A DNA stretch of 64,000 bases. Origin: Syngnathus acus. Taxonomy: Eukaryota; Chordata; Actinopteri; Syngnathiformes; Syngnathidae. The stretch spans positions 26,209,956 to 26,273,955 of the forward strand of contig NC_051095.1 in NCBI RefSeq assembly GCF_901709675.1, given 5' to 3'. Below, one piece after another: positions 45,259-56,972 of the stretch. The notes beneath the pieces are model-generated. The model saw nothing but the letters and a program-made list of their open reading frames with translations. It was not told where the DNA came from and did not search any database. The first letter of the stretch is position 1, and each line of letters opens with the position of its first letter. The translations under genes were made by a program, and so were the position numbers.

Positions 45259-46141
45259 CTTGCCAAGGAACTATAAACTATTTGAGGGCGTGGCAAAGGC
45301 AACAGGGGTGGGCTTGGGCTCCCCCAGTGATCAGGCAATTGCTTGCCCCAACCTAAGCACAGGGGCCCAATCCAAGTATGATATTTTAAGTGTTTATTTA
45401 CTTTCTTTTTTTTACTACATATGCTATGGCCTTTGGTGTAAGAGTTATGTGCATTTTTTAAATTTATTTTAGTTCAGTCTGCCCCCTATCCTGAAGTGAT
45501 AGCTTCGACCACAACAATAATGACAGATAAATCTGCACAATGGCCTGATGTTCTCAGCACCAGTGAAAATAGTTCTCTTGTAACAATAGAACCTGTTCAG
45601 GTTAAAAATATTGTTTTTCCACAAAACAATTACAAACCTCCGTGTACGCTCACAAAAAAGAACGATAATATGGTCATGAAAAAATGTTGAAAAAATACAG
45701 CGAACAAGGCTAATGTACTCTAACTACAGAATCCCTATTTTGTGTTGCTTGCAAAACATTTTGTAATTTTGATATTCACTATTGAAAGTTACCTTTTTTC
45801 AACATATCAGCACATTTGTTTGATTCTTTTTTAATTTGCTTTTGGATTATTTTTTTTTTATTGTTAAAAATCAGTCTGTTTCCTAAAAAAATGAGTGCTT
45901 TGAAATAAAATACCCAATAATACTTAATCGTGTCCAATAATCCCTCGCTCCACCCCCTTGTAGGGCCCCGACCTTTGTGCTTGGGGCCCCTGCTACAACA
46001 CTGATCATAACGAGGAACAGTGGTTTGCAAAATAGGTTGATGAAATGTAATGCATTGGCTTAGGAAATGTTATGAAATGAGCCACAAACGCAAATGAACG
46101 GAATCTGGGAAACTGCGGGGTTAACTTGAGAAGAATAACAT
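45259..46141. other. No gene recognised
   Basis: Two stretches rich in ggggcccc words (45285-45365 and 45955-46005) could be the ends of an old hAT element (cagtgttgtagcaggggccc on the minus strand), not proven. Confidence 0.4.
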
Positions 46142-46503
46142 CATCCATCCATTTTCTATACCGCTTGTCTACCCGGGGGTCGCGGGCGTGCTGGAGCCTA
46201 TCCCTGCAGTCATCGGGCAGTCGGCGGGGGACACCCTGAACCGGTTACCAGCCATTCGCAAGGCACACAGAGACAAACACCCATCCGCACTCGCACTCAC
46301 ACCTAGGGGCAATTTGGAGTGCTCAGCTGGCCTACCAAGCATGTTTTTTGGTATGTGGGAGGAAACCGGAGTGCCCGGAGAAAACCCACGCGGGCACGGG
46401 GAGAACATGCAAACTCCACACAGGGAGGGTCAGAGGTGGAATCGAACCAGCACCCTCCTAACTGTGAAGCGGACGTGCTAACCAGTGTTCCACTGAGCCG
46501 CCA
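46142..46503 (-). mobile_element. tRNA-like SINE, complete copy
   Basis: The minus-strand head gctcagtggaacactggtta carries an A-box-like block and a perfect B box GGTTCGATTCC (46448-46438). The conserved body and the tail of ggatgg units are present. Family of 22-1083. Confidence 0.82.
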
Positions 46504-47279
46504 TAAGAATAAGATCAGAACATTCAATTCAATTTGAACAGGGAGGAAGCCAACTATTACTACACTTCTGTCTCATTGTTATAGTCTATGATTATACTCA
46601 GTTAAAGGATGCCCGATGACCAATTACTTGTTTGAATTTTGAATTTAAAAAAAATCCCAGAGTAAATAAAGTAAATAGAAACAAGCCCTTCGATTGCAAT
46701 TCAAATTAACATTTTAAGTAAAAGCAACAAAGCATTCAATTCTTTGTTGACAAATGGATAAAATACATGAAAATAAATCAAAGGTGCCTTACTCATGTCT
46801 TATGTGTAAAACAAAAGCTCCCACAATATTGACATACGTAATATGAAGTGGCATATAAGAAAAATCACATAGCCTGTCATTACCTTAAATGTGATCATAA
46901 ATCTGTCATCTTCCCTTTACTACTTTAGTACAGGAGGCCCTCAAATACGTGCACCAAGGTTACCCAGAAGAGGTTTTCAGCTCCTCAAGGTTTTCAATTC
47001 AACCTATATCACTTAGTGATCAACTTTATTCGATAAAATCCAGTTTACGTTTCTCATGAGATCTCAATTTTGGTAACTGCGGCTTTGTGTGGCTCAGACA
47101 ATAATAAAAAAATACAATAACTAAAACAACAATCAACTGAAAGTAGTCAATGGGAGGACAGATGGACAGAGGTTTTTCAAGAAAGTAGGTCTAAATCACT
47201 GCTGCTGCTAACAATTTTTTATCTCCGGCTATCGATAGAAAGGCCCATGCCAATGGGTTTAATTAGTGTAGCACATTTT
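46504..47279. other. No gene recognised
   Basis: AT-rich unique-looking sequence. I see nothing in it. Confidence 0.5.
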
Positions 47280-47370
47280 GATCATCATTCATCATTAAGT
47301 TGTCCTCAGACGGGCCTTCCATCGGAGGAGCCTCCAGTTCACCCGATCCTCTGTGCATCCCGCAAGCTCG

Positions 47371-48120
47371 TCAGCAGTTTCCACGGCCACATCTCTCTTC
47401 AGTACATCCACATATGTTGGTGTGGCTCCCACGGTACCAGTTTACTGGCCGTGAGTTCTCTGTGCCTTTGAAGTCGACAAAGCACAGCACCGCTGTCAGG
47501 TTGTTCTTCTTCACCTCCTCTATGATTAAGGCCAAGATCTGGGTTACCTTGGTCCTCCCCTCTCGAAAGCCATTCTGGTTCTCTCTCAGGCATGGGTCAA
47601 TAGCGCCCCTAATCCCGTTTAGTATCATGCGGTTGTACATCTTCGCAATGATGCATGTCAGACTGATGCCATGGTAGTTGTCGGGCTTTGAGAGATCACC
47701 AGACTTTGGCACTGGGATGATGTTTGAGAGGGACCACATATCAGGCTTCTAGAGCAAGGTTACACATCTCCAAGATGATGTTGTCTAAGTCGCAGTTCTT
47801 AAGGACCTGCGGAGGAATGCCGTCTGGGCCAGCGCTTTTCCCCTGCCTCAGAGTGGATTTGACTCTGGCGAGCTCCTCAGCTGTAAAGGGGCCATCGTCA
47901 ATATTAAGATTTGTGAGGGCTGCAGGTAATTCTTCTTCGGCTCCATCTCCTGACGCAAGTGTGCCTAGGAGATTCCGGGAGTGAGTCTCTCCTCCGGGCT
48001 GTTGCCTGCAATCTGGCCCTCTCTTGACCGCTTGCGCCCACTCGTCTCATTTATGACCCTCCATGTCTCCCCATACCGCTGTTCACCTTGACCCACTTCC
48101 ACTCTGCGCATCTTTTCCGT
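47371..48120 (-). pseudogene. Non-LTR RT fragment, frame-broken
   Basis: The N-terminal RT blocks. 47739-47371 is one open frame (RT blocks 0-2 with the first catalytic Asp region CFVDFKGT). Upstream words up to 48120 are in other frames, and a stop is seen before the RT block at about 47745. After CFVDF the sequence diverges, so the palm active site is lost. Confidence 0.78.
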
Positions 48121-48359
48121 CAGCTCCTCCCCGTGATTTTGTCATACGTACCGAAGAGATGTTGTTTGGCTTCATTGTTTGACTCTCTGCAGTACACACG
48201 CGTTTGAGGTTTTGGCGCGCTTCCTACACTTCCTTGCGTGCCGCCACAACCTCCGGATGCTCGGACCTCGAGGAGGTTCTGATCCTCTCCATTACTGGCA
48301 CACACCCCCTGGTAGCCTCCACGTTTGCTTCTACAAACCGCTCGTACATTGCATTAGGG

Positions 48360-49312
48360 CAGGGGTCACCAACCTTTCTTAAACCGAGAGCTACTTCCTG
48401 GGTACTGATTAAGGCAAAGGGCTACCAGTTTGACACACACTTCTGAAGTAGCCAATTTGCTCTATTTAGCTTTCACTATGTGTTATTATTGTCATTTCCA
48501 GTTCACATGTAAGTGTGATTTTAACAAGAATAGCAAAAATACAGTCAAACCTCGGTTTTCGACCACAATCCGTTCCAGAAGGCGGTTCGAGAAGCGAATC
48601 GGTCAAATTCCGAATCTATTTTTCCCATTACAAAAATTGGAAGAAATGTTAATTCGTTTCAAGACTAAAAAAAGCCGCCTTTTTTAAAAACATTTTTTTC
48701 ATTTGCGCATTTTTGTCCGCCCACCGCGCAACTGAACCGCGCTGCTCGCATTATTGTGACAGAGCCGTCGCTGAAATTTAGAAAATATTTTTAATGTCCT
48801 GATGTACTTTCCAAAATTTAAGTGGACCTCAGTACGCAGGGAGCTTAATTTGGTCCGATCGCGCAACCGCAGCGCGCCGGGCGCTCACTGTCGCATTGCT
48901 TTAAGAGCGTCTTTGTGTTTTAGGATGACTTTACTGCTCCCGCTTGCTTTCTTTGGAGGCATGATTAGGGGTTAATACAATCCTCAAAGTAACGAAAATA
49001 CAATAACTACAGAGTCAGTCGGCATCCGGGCCGCGCGGTTGGGTTTTCTCGGGTCCTCCCGGCTCATCTCGCGAGGTTCGACCTCCGAATTTTGTTCATC
49101 AACCGAAGCAAAAAGATCTCGAATTTTTTGTTCAAATTCCGATTTGTTCGAGAACCGGGACGTTCGGAAACCGATGTTTGACTGTAAAATAAATAGATGC
49201 AGCTCGCTGACAAGTGTCGCTATTTGAGCTAATTTTAGAACAGTCCTGCGGGCGACTCATGCGGTCCTCACGGGCTACCTGGTGCCCGTGGGCACCGTGT
49301 TGGTGACCTCTG
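48360..49312. mobile_element. hAT MITE nested in the LINE
   Basis: The exact 8-bp duplication cattaggg lies at 48352-48359 and 49313-49320. The ends are CAGGGGTCACCAACC and the inverted ttggtgacctctg. About 310 bp is its own sequence. The rest is the Tigger-like MITE at 48542-49184. Confidence 0.94.
48542..49184 (-). mobile_element. Tigger/pogo-like MITE nested in the hAT MITE
   Basis: CAGTCAAACCTCGGTTTTCG and the inverted cggaaaccgatgtttgactg, TA on both sides (48540-48541, 49185-49186). It is the reverse-oriented relative of 7399-8310, with one 185-bp unit and the same transposase-start remnant (atgcctccaaagaaagcaag-like, minus strand near 48963). Confidence 0.9.
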
Positions 49313-49365
49313 CATTAGGGTCTTCCTTGCCGTCGAAATCTGCAATGAGGATACTCTCTGTGTGC

Positions 49366-51140
49366 TGAAAAACCCTAAGAAGAGCCTTACATGCCCTTAC
49401 ATTTTCTATCAGAGCCTAGTACTTACCTTAGATTGAATTTGTTTTTGTTTTAAATCCTCACAATTAAAAAGAGCATTCAAGCAACAAGTTTTTTCTAATA
49501 AGATTGTAGATTTTTGACGTTTTTATTTTGAAGGTAATGGTTCGCAGCAACATATTGTAAAGGGGGAAAAAAGAGGAAAAAATAAGGACTACGAACTGGT
49601 TCAAAAACAATACACTAAGTTCAAAACTTTAAATTATGAACTATGCAATAAACTCATTGATTTTTTTTTAACTGAACTTTTAACCAATTCACGTACAAAT
49701 GAAATTTTCTATCATTGCCCACTGTACAACTGAAAAAATAATGTCACAACCTTCTCTGAAAAAACTAGTGAGAGAAAATTGAACACAGCCTCAAATCTGT
49801 GTTGCAAGTCGCATTTTGCCTCTCTGCCTCCTGCTGTAATCCCATAAAGATGTTGTTCACTCAGCCTCAGGATAGAAGACAGCACATCACGTTGTCAGAG
49901 TGGAAACTTGCCAGATTAAGAGGAGGATATGAAGCTCTATTTTTATTGTATGATGAAAAACAAATTTACCCCACTATTGACTGCATAATGACCACACTCA
50001 GTTTCCAGCTGCTTGCAAATATAACTTGACTAAAAATCAATGCTGACATGGCTGTGGTTTCGTGTCATCCTCTGCTTTAACACATTTGTTTGCCAAGTCC
50101 AAATACCCTGACTGCTGGATTTGAGTTTCTGATTAAATATTGATGGTGCGGCTTATGAATTTGATCTTAGAGTTCCACAGCAGGGCTGAAAGTAATGTGC
50201 CAATGGAGAAACAAGAGCTTAAAAGACATCCTCTCTGATGTGGGATGCCAACGGGACTGTTGAACTGCAGAGTTATGGAGGGATTACCTGAGAGAGAGTC
50301 CCCCATTAGAAGGCACTAAAATTTAAATAATTTTTGTAGAGACTGACAAAGATGTTTGTTTCTTCCTTTCAACTGCTGATGGGGGATGCAGCTATTAGGG
50401 GGAATGCCTATTTTGCATAGTTTTGGAATCATCTTTAAACATTTATTTGTTTTGTCATGTTTCATTTGAAGGATCAAATATTTGGAATGAACACGACTGA
50501 ACAGATCACTTCATGAGAGGGATCTGTTCTTTTCTCTGTTCATTTGAACTCAGACGTGGGTGTGTTTTTGAAATGTAAAAAACAGAACTGCAGCATTTGT
50601 CACTCATGAATCGTCAGCGAACGTCCAATGAGCAACCAGTATGCAGGCGGGGTAGCAACTCGACTGAACGTAATGCCTCGAATCGTTCACAAAAGGCGTT
50701 GGGAACAACCGGTTCAGTCGGTAAATGTAGTCTTGAGTGATTGGTGATTCACCAAGGAAAGAACGACATGTTACCACTTAGTAAACGAACTCTCATTTGT
50801 CCTCGAGGGGATATGCTTTCATTGACGTCCGTACAGCTCATGTGGAGGCAAACCACATGAAACGTGACATGGTGAGGAGGCAAGTGAAGCAAAGAAAAGA
50901 AAGCCTGAATTGAGTGGAAGTGAAGAGGATGAAGACGAAAATTAAAAAGAAAATAAAAAAAAATATATAACATATAAATAAGTTACGTTAGTTTTAAGTT
51001 AACGTTATGTAAGTTGGATAAAAAAAAACTGAAAAATAAAAATAAATATATAAAATATAAAAATAAAAAAATAGAAGAAAAAAATAGAAAAAAAAGCTTA
51101 GTTAGTTTGAAGTTACATTAAGTTACGGCACATATACATA
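49366..51140. other. No gene recognised
   Basis: AT-rich. 50460-50760 carries gttcatttgaac and gaacaaccggttcag words like those near 6600, perhaps an old MITE/SINE. An A-rich stretch runs 50935-51110. Confidence 0.5.
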
Positions 51141-51447
51141 CCAGCTCAGTGGCCTAGTGGTAGAGTGTCCGCCCCTGAGACTGGAAGGTTGTGGGTTCAA
51201 ACCCCGGCCAGGTCATACCAAAGACTATAAAAATGGGACCCATTGCCTCCCTGCTTGGCACTCAGCATTAAGGGTTGGAATTGGGGGGTTAGATCACCAA
51301 ATGATTCCTGAGCGGGGCACCGCTGCTGCTCACTGCTGCCCTCTCCCCCAGGGGATGGATCAAAATCACACGGTGATGGGTTAAATGCAGAGGACAAATT
51401 TCACCACACCCAGATGTGTGTGATGATCATTGGGACTTTAACTTTAA
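51141..51447 (+). mobile_element. tRNA-derived SINE
   Basis: A box tggcctagtgg (51150-51160), perfect B box GGTTCAAACCC (51194-51204), body with tgggacccattgcctccctg, tail attgggactttaacttt. Both boxes have tRNA-gene spacing. It is the same family as 14822-15132. It is not a tRNA gene: no cloverleaf follows the B box. Confidence 0.88.
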
Positions 51448-52950
51448 CATATGCATCTCTGTGTCTCTAAGGTACAGTGACAATAAAAAACTATTTTTAT
51501 TGATTATTTCTTTGGAATTTATTTCTTTTTACATCTCTCTGGTATAATCTATTTGTTTTATTGCTATGTGTAATTATCTGCAGTATTTATTAAGGAGTTT
51601 TCTTTTTTTTTTTATTATTAAATACGTATGTAGAAGTTTGACTGTAGTCTTATCCCTTTGTGGAGTTCCGAGGTGCTCCTTGGGTGGGTGCAGAAATTAA
51701 CACACGCACTCGTCGATCGCGTCAGCCACGCAACAAAGTATTTATTCCTACCAAAATTGTCTAATTACAGCAAGGCAATTCTCTAAGCGGAGCTCCAGGT
51801 CACATCTATCCCTAACCATGAAGGTAGCGATACAGAGTGACAAAGAACGCATTTCCCTGACCCAAACTTTATAGAGTACATTTCAACAAAAGGGTGTGCC
51901 TTATTATTTGTGTGTGTGTGTGTTCTTCGTTCTTGGCAGCCATGGAGATAATTGTGTGTGAGGCTGGTCAAATCGATTCTGCTGTGGCGATAATTCAGAA
52001 ATGGTTGTTTCTTCCCTTCCTGAGGCTGAAGTTTCACAGACGAGGATTTGATTCCATGGTTTAATGTCGTTCAACTGGACTGTCAAGAAAGGTGTTGTCT
52101 TGTGCTCCTCTTGCGATTGATGTCGAGGCCTGCATCTCGTCTGCCGTGAGAGTTTTCCACTGCAGGCTCCACCTGAGGTCACTCTAGCCTCTCCAGACCT
52201 TCTCAGTAAATGAAAAGTAATTATTGCAAACAGCACTATGTTAACTTCTGGTAAGCATAAATGTAAATCCCCTAAATGTAAATTCCTACAAAATACGTAT
52301 AGAGCAACGTCATACTCTCACTCGCTTCTCAAATCCAATCAACGAATGGTCTCTTGCTTTGAGAATAGGGCCAAGTGGCAACTTGTAAGTGGTTGTGCAA
52401 ACAAAAACTGATAGAGAGGCATGCATCCAAGGAGTACTCGTACACAAGCACGCACACACGGAAAATCATTGGATGTGTCGGTGAATTGAAAGCAGCAGCC
52501 CTCAAGAACAAGAATGTCTCTGTAACCTATTTGCAAGGTAAATGCAGCCTCATTATAGGGAGAAGCATAAAAGCAGCATCTCTCCTGCACATCACATGAA
52601 AGACTCCATTGTTCTGCCACGATGAAGGCACCATTGTTGAAATAATAAGGTAGAGTACCTTGTTCTGTCAGTCTTTCATTCCAACAAAAGACAAACAGTG
52701 TCTGATTCTCTGTTATATTCATCTGAGGCTGTCACCCTGTTCCATGTGAAAAAGAATATTGCTGAGTTGAAGATAGAGACAACAAATCCCTCAAAACTCA
52801 TGTCGTGACTTTACGTGAACGAATCAGACACAGGAACTATGTGGACAGTTAATTTCAATTTTAATTCCAGTTGCCATTACAGCTTTTGTGCATATAATAT
52901 AATATATAATATGCATTATATCTTCTTGTGTCTATCAGGGACTATGTATG
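51448..52950. other. No gene; possible minus-strand LTR relic
   Basis: 51640-52240 on the minus strand has aggaataaatactttgttgc followed by a GC-rich stretch, like the poly(A)/U5 part of an LTR, but neither paired LTR nor target duplication was found. The rest shows no conserved coding frame. Confidence 0.35.
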
Positions 52951-52979
52951 ATTGTACGTATGCTTGCAGAAAGACCAAC

Positions 52980-54417
52980 CTCCTTTATTTTAAAGGGAGG
53001 CTCCCGAAAACACATATCTGCAACCAATCTCTGACAAATGGTGTTTTTCCGAGTGAAATGAAAACTGCTAAAATTATTCCGATATATAAAGCTGGAGACA
53101 AACATATATTCTCAAATTACAGACCAATATCTCTACTCCCACAATTCTCCAAAATATTAGAAAAAATATTCTATAAAAGGCTTGATGATTTTATTACAAA
53201 ACAAAATATTCTGTGTGACCAACAGTATGGATTTCGGAAAAATAGGACCACCACACTAGCTTTGTTAGATTTCGTAGCTGAAATAACTACAGCTATTGAA
53301 AATAGACGATATGTTGTAGGTGTTTTCTTGGATCTTAAAAAGGCTTTTGATACTGTAAATTATGAAATACTGTTAACAAAACTTGAAAGATATGGGATAC
53401 AAGGTATGTCACTCACTTGGTTAAACAGTTATTTATCAAACAGGACTCAATATGTGCAACTTATGGACTGTAAATCAAAACTACAGCAGGTAAAGTGTGG
53501 GGTTCCTCAGGGCTCAATATTAGGCCCCTTGTTATTTATTTTGTATGTCAATGATATATGCAAGGTCTCCAGGTTACTCAAGGCCGTAGTTTTTGCAGAT
53601 GACAAACCTGCTTTGCAGTGGGGAGGACCTGGATCAACTACTGGATACTGTGGGAATTGAAATGGGAAAATTACAGAGTTGGTTTGATACAAATAAACTA
53701 ACACTAAATTTAAGTAAAACAAAGTATATTATATTTGGAAACCGTCCGACCAACACAGACAAAATTCTTACAATAAATAATATAGAAATAGAAAGAGTAA
53801 ATGAAGTAAAATTTCTTGGAGTGCTTATAGATAATAAATTAAGTTGGAAACCACATATAATGTATATCAAATCAAAAATTTCAAAATCACTAGCAGTATT
53901 ATATAAAGTAAAGGACCTTATAAATCAGTCATCATTATATTCCTTGTACTGCTCCTTCATACTCCCATACATTATGTACTGTGTGGAGGTGTGGGGCAAT
54001 ACGTACAAAACAAACACAGATCCAATCTTCATTCTTCAAAAGAAAGCAATACGACTTGTAAATAATGCTGATTATAGAGAACCATCTAACCCTCTCTTTA
54101 TTAAATTGAACTCACTGAAATACAACGACCTAGTCGACTTTAAAACCATCCAACTCATGTACAAAATAAAAAATAATCAATTACCAAACAGTATCCAGAG
54201 GTTGTTTGAGTGGAGGGAAAGTACCCATTATTTAAGAGGAACACGTATGTTTAAAAGAGATTTGGTGAGAACAAACTTAAAGTTACATTGTATAACAGTT
54301 AGAGGTGTGGAACTATGGAACACCAGCAGTGACGAATTAAAGAACTGTAGTACCTTACCTAAGTTTAAAAAAATGTATAAGGACAAAATATTGACGGGAT
54401 ACCGTAACATGCTGTGA
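52980..54417 (+). pseudogene. LINE reverse transcriptase, broken at the active site
   Basis: First frame (to 53660): SNYRPISLLPQFSKILEKIF, QYGFRKNRTTTLALLDF, VFLDLKKAFDTVNYEILL (first catalytic Asp), VKCGVPQGSILGPLLFILYV and VVFADD, where the frame is lost. The second frame (53593-54417) resumes with LLCSGEDLDQLL, then LTLNLSKTKYIIFGNR, VNEVKFLGVLIDNKLSWKPH, and the C-terminal VRGVELWNTSSDELKN, ending at 54417. The shift lies exactly after the FADD catalytic pair (about 53600). N-terminal endonuclease is absent. Confidence 0.87.
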
Positions 54418-54449
54418 AGTTGTTTAAGTTGCTTTTGTATTTTAATGAG

Positions 54450-54460
54450 AAAATATATAG

Positions 54461-54505
<45 letters not shown>

Positions 54506-54510
54506 GTATA
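54450..54510. repeat. TA-rich microsatellite
   Basis: tatatatatgtatatatata units in the LINE 3' UTR. Confidence 0.85.
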
Positions 54511-54897
54511 AAATGTATATATGTTTTTTTTTCTTTAATATATATTGACTATGGACAATTTCTTGACAGAATTAAATAGAAACATGTAGTTACATGGGGT
54601 AGAGTCAGATAAGCTTAGGCTTCCTTCTACTCCCTTTTTGAACAAATATGATTTTACGATAAAGGAAAATTATAATGCAATATCTTTTTTTCTTTTATAT
54701 TCTATTGTACTATGGAGTTATCATTTTTCTGTATTTTTATTTTTTTCTTGTATTTCTTTAATGTTCGAAATAAACGTTTTAAAAAAAAAAAAAAAAAAAA
54801 AAAGTTGGTACAACTTCAAACATTACAGGGGCGAGAAAAAGATCAGCTTTTCGACTGGGAGACAGGAATGGTGCGTAAATGGAGGGTGATGAGTGGA

Positions 54898-55039
54898 AGA
54901 CAGGATTCAACATGAATATTTAGTTGTGCCGTTTGGGCTTACTAACACCCCAGCAGTCTTCCAAGCATTGATGAATGACATCTTGCAAAACATGATCAAT
55001 GTTTTCATATTCATCTTTTTAGATGATATTCAGATTTTT
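54898..55039 (+). pseudogene. Ty3/gypsy RT fragment
   Basis: [20 protein letters not shown] then an FLDD active-site block ([10 protein letters not shown]), clear gypsy RT. It stops abruptly at 55039, where LTR sequence of another element starts. It resembles the RT at 36200-36320 of the chromovirus at block level, but it is AT-rich and from a different lineage. Confidence 0.78.
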
Positions 55040-55146
55040 TCTGTGGTCATTTATTTGGCTGATTCTATCACCACGACACATATAGCCGAACTTAGAACTG
55101 GTCCATTATCTAATTTACTGTAAGCACTGTCAAAACAAGTGTTACA
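55040..55146 (+). repeat. Gypsy 5' LTR, 3' end only
   Basis: Matches 61784-61890. It ends tgttaca. The upstream LTR part is replaced by the RT fragment at 54898-55039. Confidence 0.87.
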
Positions 55147-55170
55147 GAAGTGGCGAGCCAGCCAGGAGTG

Positions 55171-56740
55171 GTGGTTAAATCAAATATTATTCCCTGACCC
55201 AGACCTTAAAATAGACCAAGCCGAAAATAAGGAGATGATTGATAAAGAAAATATTAAAACCCCAAACTCAATTATAGTTAGTGGGATCACTGACACTGAT
55301 GTTGATGAATAATTAACTGACTTCCTGAGTGGGTATGGGCAGATTGCGAGAACAATTCAAATAGATGAACCCCAGTCTTCCTACCACAAAAATGCCATTG
55401 TGGAGTATGAGAGCAGCGCTGCCTTGACAGCACTTGAACCTTTTCTGCCGCATACACTTGAATGCTCCAATGAAGTCTCCTACCACATCAGAGATCTGTC
55501 AACTGAGTACATATCAACTGTTATGAACAGCGCCACCCACAGCTTTTTCAGTGAACTGCAGAAAATTGCCAAAATAAGCGGCAAATCTTTCGAAGATATT
55601 TTGCATGAACATCTTTCCAAATGTGCTCAGTCAATTGCAAGCAACCCAGAAACACCCGAAGATATGAGTTTCGTCTCAGAGAAACAAAATGAGCCAACAA
55701 CCACTGTTGAAAGACCACCAGAACTCACTGACCAATCTCAAAATGAAACTGAAACCATTTAATCCGAAAATAAGCATCAGTTCTCCTGTGACAGTTAACC
55801 AACCACAAAGTGATCAAACATCTGCCATTCCAGCAAGCTTTTTAACTCATCCAGAAGTTAAAAAAGTTGTTGTGGAACACATTGTACGAAGTGAAGCTCC
55901 TGTCTCATGGATAAATTCTTCGTTCCGCCTCAGACAGTTTTCAGGTAAAATACCTTATCCCAGTCACGAGGTTGATTTTGATACATGGCGTCACAGTGTT
56001 GAGCTCATACTTCAAGATCCTGATTTATCTGATTTGCACCGTTCATGGAAGATCTTAGATAGTCTTGTATCACCTGCTGCAAATTTGGTGAAACCTCTTG
56101 GGCCTAATGCCTTACCATCTGCCTATCTTGAAGTGCTGAACTCAGCTTTTGGCACAGTGGAAGACGGCGCCAAATTTCTCAACACATTTCAAGACCCAGG
56201 TGAAAAGCCTCCACACTATCTCCATCGTTTGCAAACAGCGCTCTCCAAAGCCTTGAACAGAGGTGGAGTAGTAGCCAGTGAAGCTGACCGACACCTTCTG
56301 CGTCAATTCTGCCGCGGCTGTTGGAATAATGCCCTGTTAATAGATCTTCAGCTCGAAAAATTGAAAGACAAACTACCTACATTCACTAATCTACTTCTCC
56401 AGTTGAGAGTCGAAGAAGACAAGCATATTGCAAAGGAAAGTAGGATGAAACAAAATGTTGCTGCAACCAGACCAAAAGTAGCAGCACAGTCTATTGCTGC
56501 TAGCGCTAACATCTCAGATCCTCCAATGCAAACTGATCTTGCTGAAATGCAAACCTAGATAGCTGAAGTACAAACTCAACTGACAAGACTGAAACCTCAA
56601 AAAGGACAACCAACGGAAATTCCACATGACATCTTCACAGAATGAAGAGCACAAATCACTGAACTCCAGAGCCACATCACTAAGCTAAAGCCACAAAGAC
56701 GCAAGAAAAGACTTAATCAACCGTCAGCTGATACCAGGTG
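55171..56740 (+). pseudogene. PNMA-like Gag of the Gypsy element
   Basis: Structural capsid protein. An N-terminal RRM-like region (about 55265-55450: NSIIVSGITDTDVDE, LTDFLSGYGQIARTIQID, NAIVEYESSAALTAL) is followed by a linker and the bilobed capsid region (about 55915-56430: FRLRQFSGKIPYPSHEVDFD, WRHSVELILQDPDLSDLHRS, AYLEVLNSAFGTVEDGAKFL, HLLRQFCRGCWNNALLIDLQ). This order is that of vertebrate PNMA proteins, which are known to descend from Gypsy12-type elements. Defects: an in-frame stop near 55310, a frame change near 55690-55760, a stop at 56556. The C-terminal coiled-coil-like part continues to about 56740. No zinc knuckle is seen. Confidence 0.82.
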
Positions 56741-56749
56741 AGAGTGGAC

Positions 56750-56972
56750 AGGATGGGGTTGAACCCCTGACCTCTGGTCAAAGCATAGCAGGGGGTGTTT
56801 TATGACGTGTAAACAGAACAACTTTGATTACTTCCTCTGCATCTGGTCAATCAGTTCAAAAGATCTTAGTACTTTGCTCGACTACTTTTGTTAAGACAGG
56901 ACAAGCTAGGTTAATTATTACAAGTTACATTCCAACATAAGCATAGGATCAAACTAATCTATCAACCCTAAC
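56750..56972 (-). repeat. Solo LTR of the ERV family
   Basis: gtcaaagcatagcagggggt, ggacaagctagg and caagttacattccaacataa match the LTR at 25657-25991 with clear divergence. It ends ccctaaca (56972). ccag follows the right end and is found just before the left end. It is shorter than the full LTR, so partly deleted or a relative. Confidence 0.75.

Larger units (their letters stand above)
47285..49365 (-). mobile_element. Non-LTR retrotransposon fragment, host of a nested pair
   Basis: Minus-strand words in order: TESILIADFDGKEDPNAMYE (49360-49325 continuing at 48351), VGQGEQRYGETWRVIN (about 48100-48050), RQGKSAGPDGIPPQVLKNCD (about 47850-47790), SNIIPVPKSGDLSKPDNY (about 47735-47680), LRENQNGFREGRTKVTQIL (about 47600-47540) and AVLCFVDFKGT. 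These are the linker and first RT blocks. The catalytic ADD block is missing. The clade is not assigned. It is interrupted by the hAT at 48360-49312, and the protein frame continues across it once one target copy is removed. Confidence 0.8.
52951..54803 (+). mobile_element. Jockey/CR1-superfamily LINE, 5'-truncated
   Basis: A plus-strand RT protein, then a 3' UTR with TA-rich repeats and a terminal poly-A run (54781-54803) after an aataaacg signal. The AT-rich coding composition differs from the GC-rich L2 copies in the window, so it is another lineage. Confidence 0.82.

Noticed and set aside
51150-51204. tRNA gene suggested by A and B boxes
   Set aside because: The B box is followed by SINE body, with no anticodon arm or acceptor pairing, and a second copy exists inside the ERV LTR.
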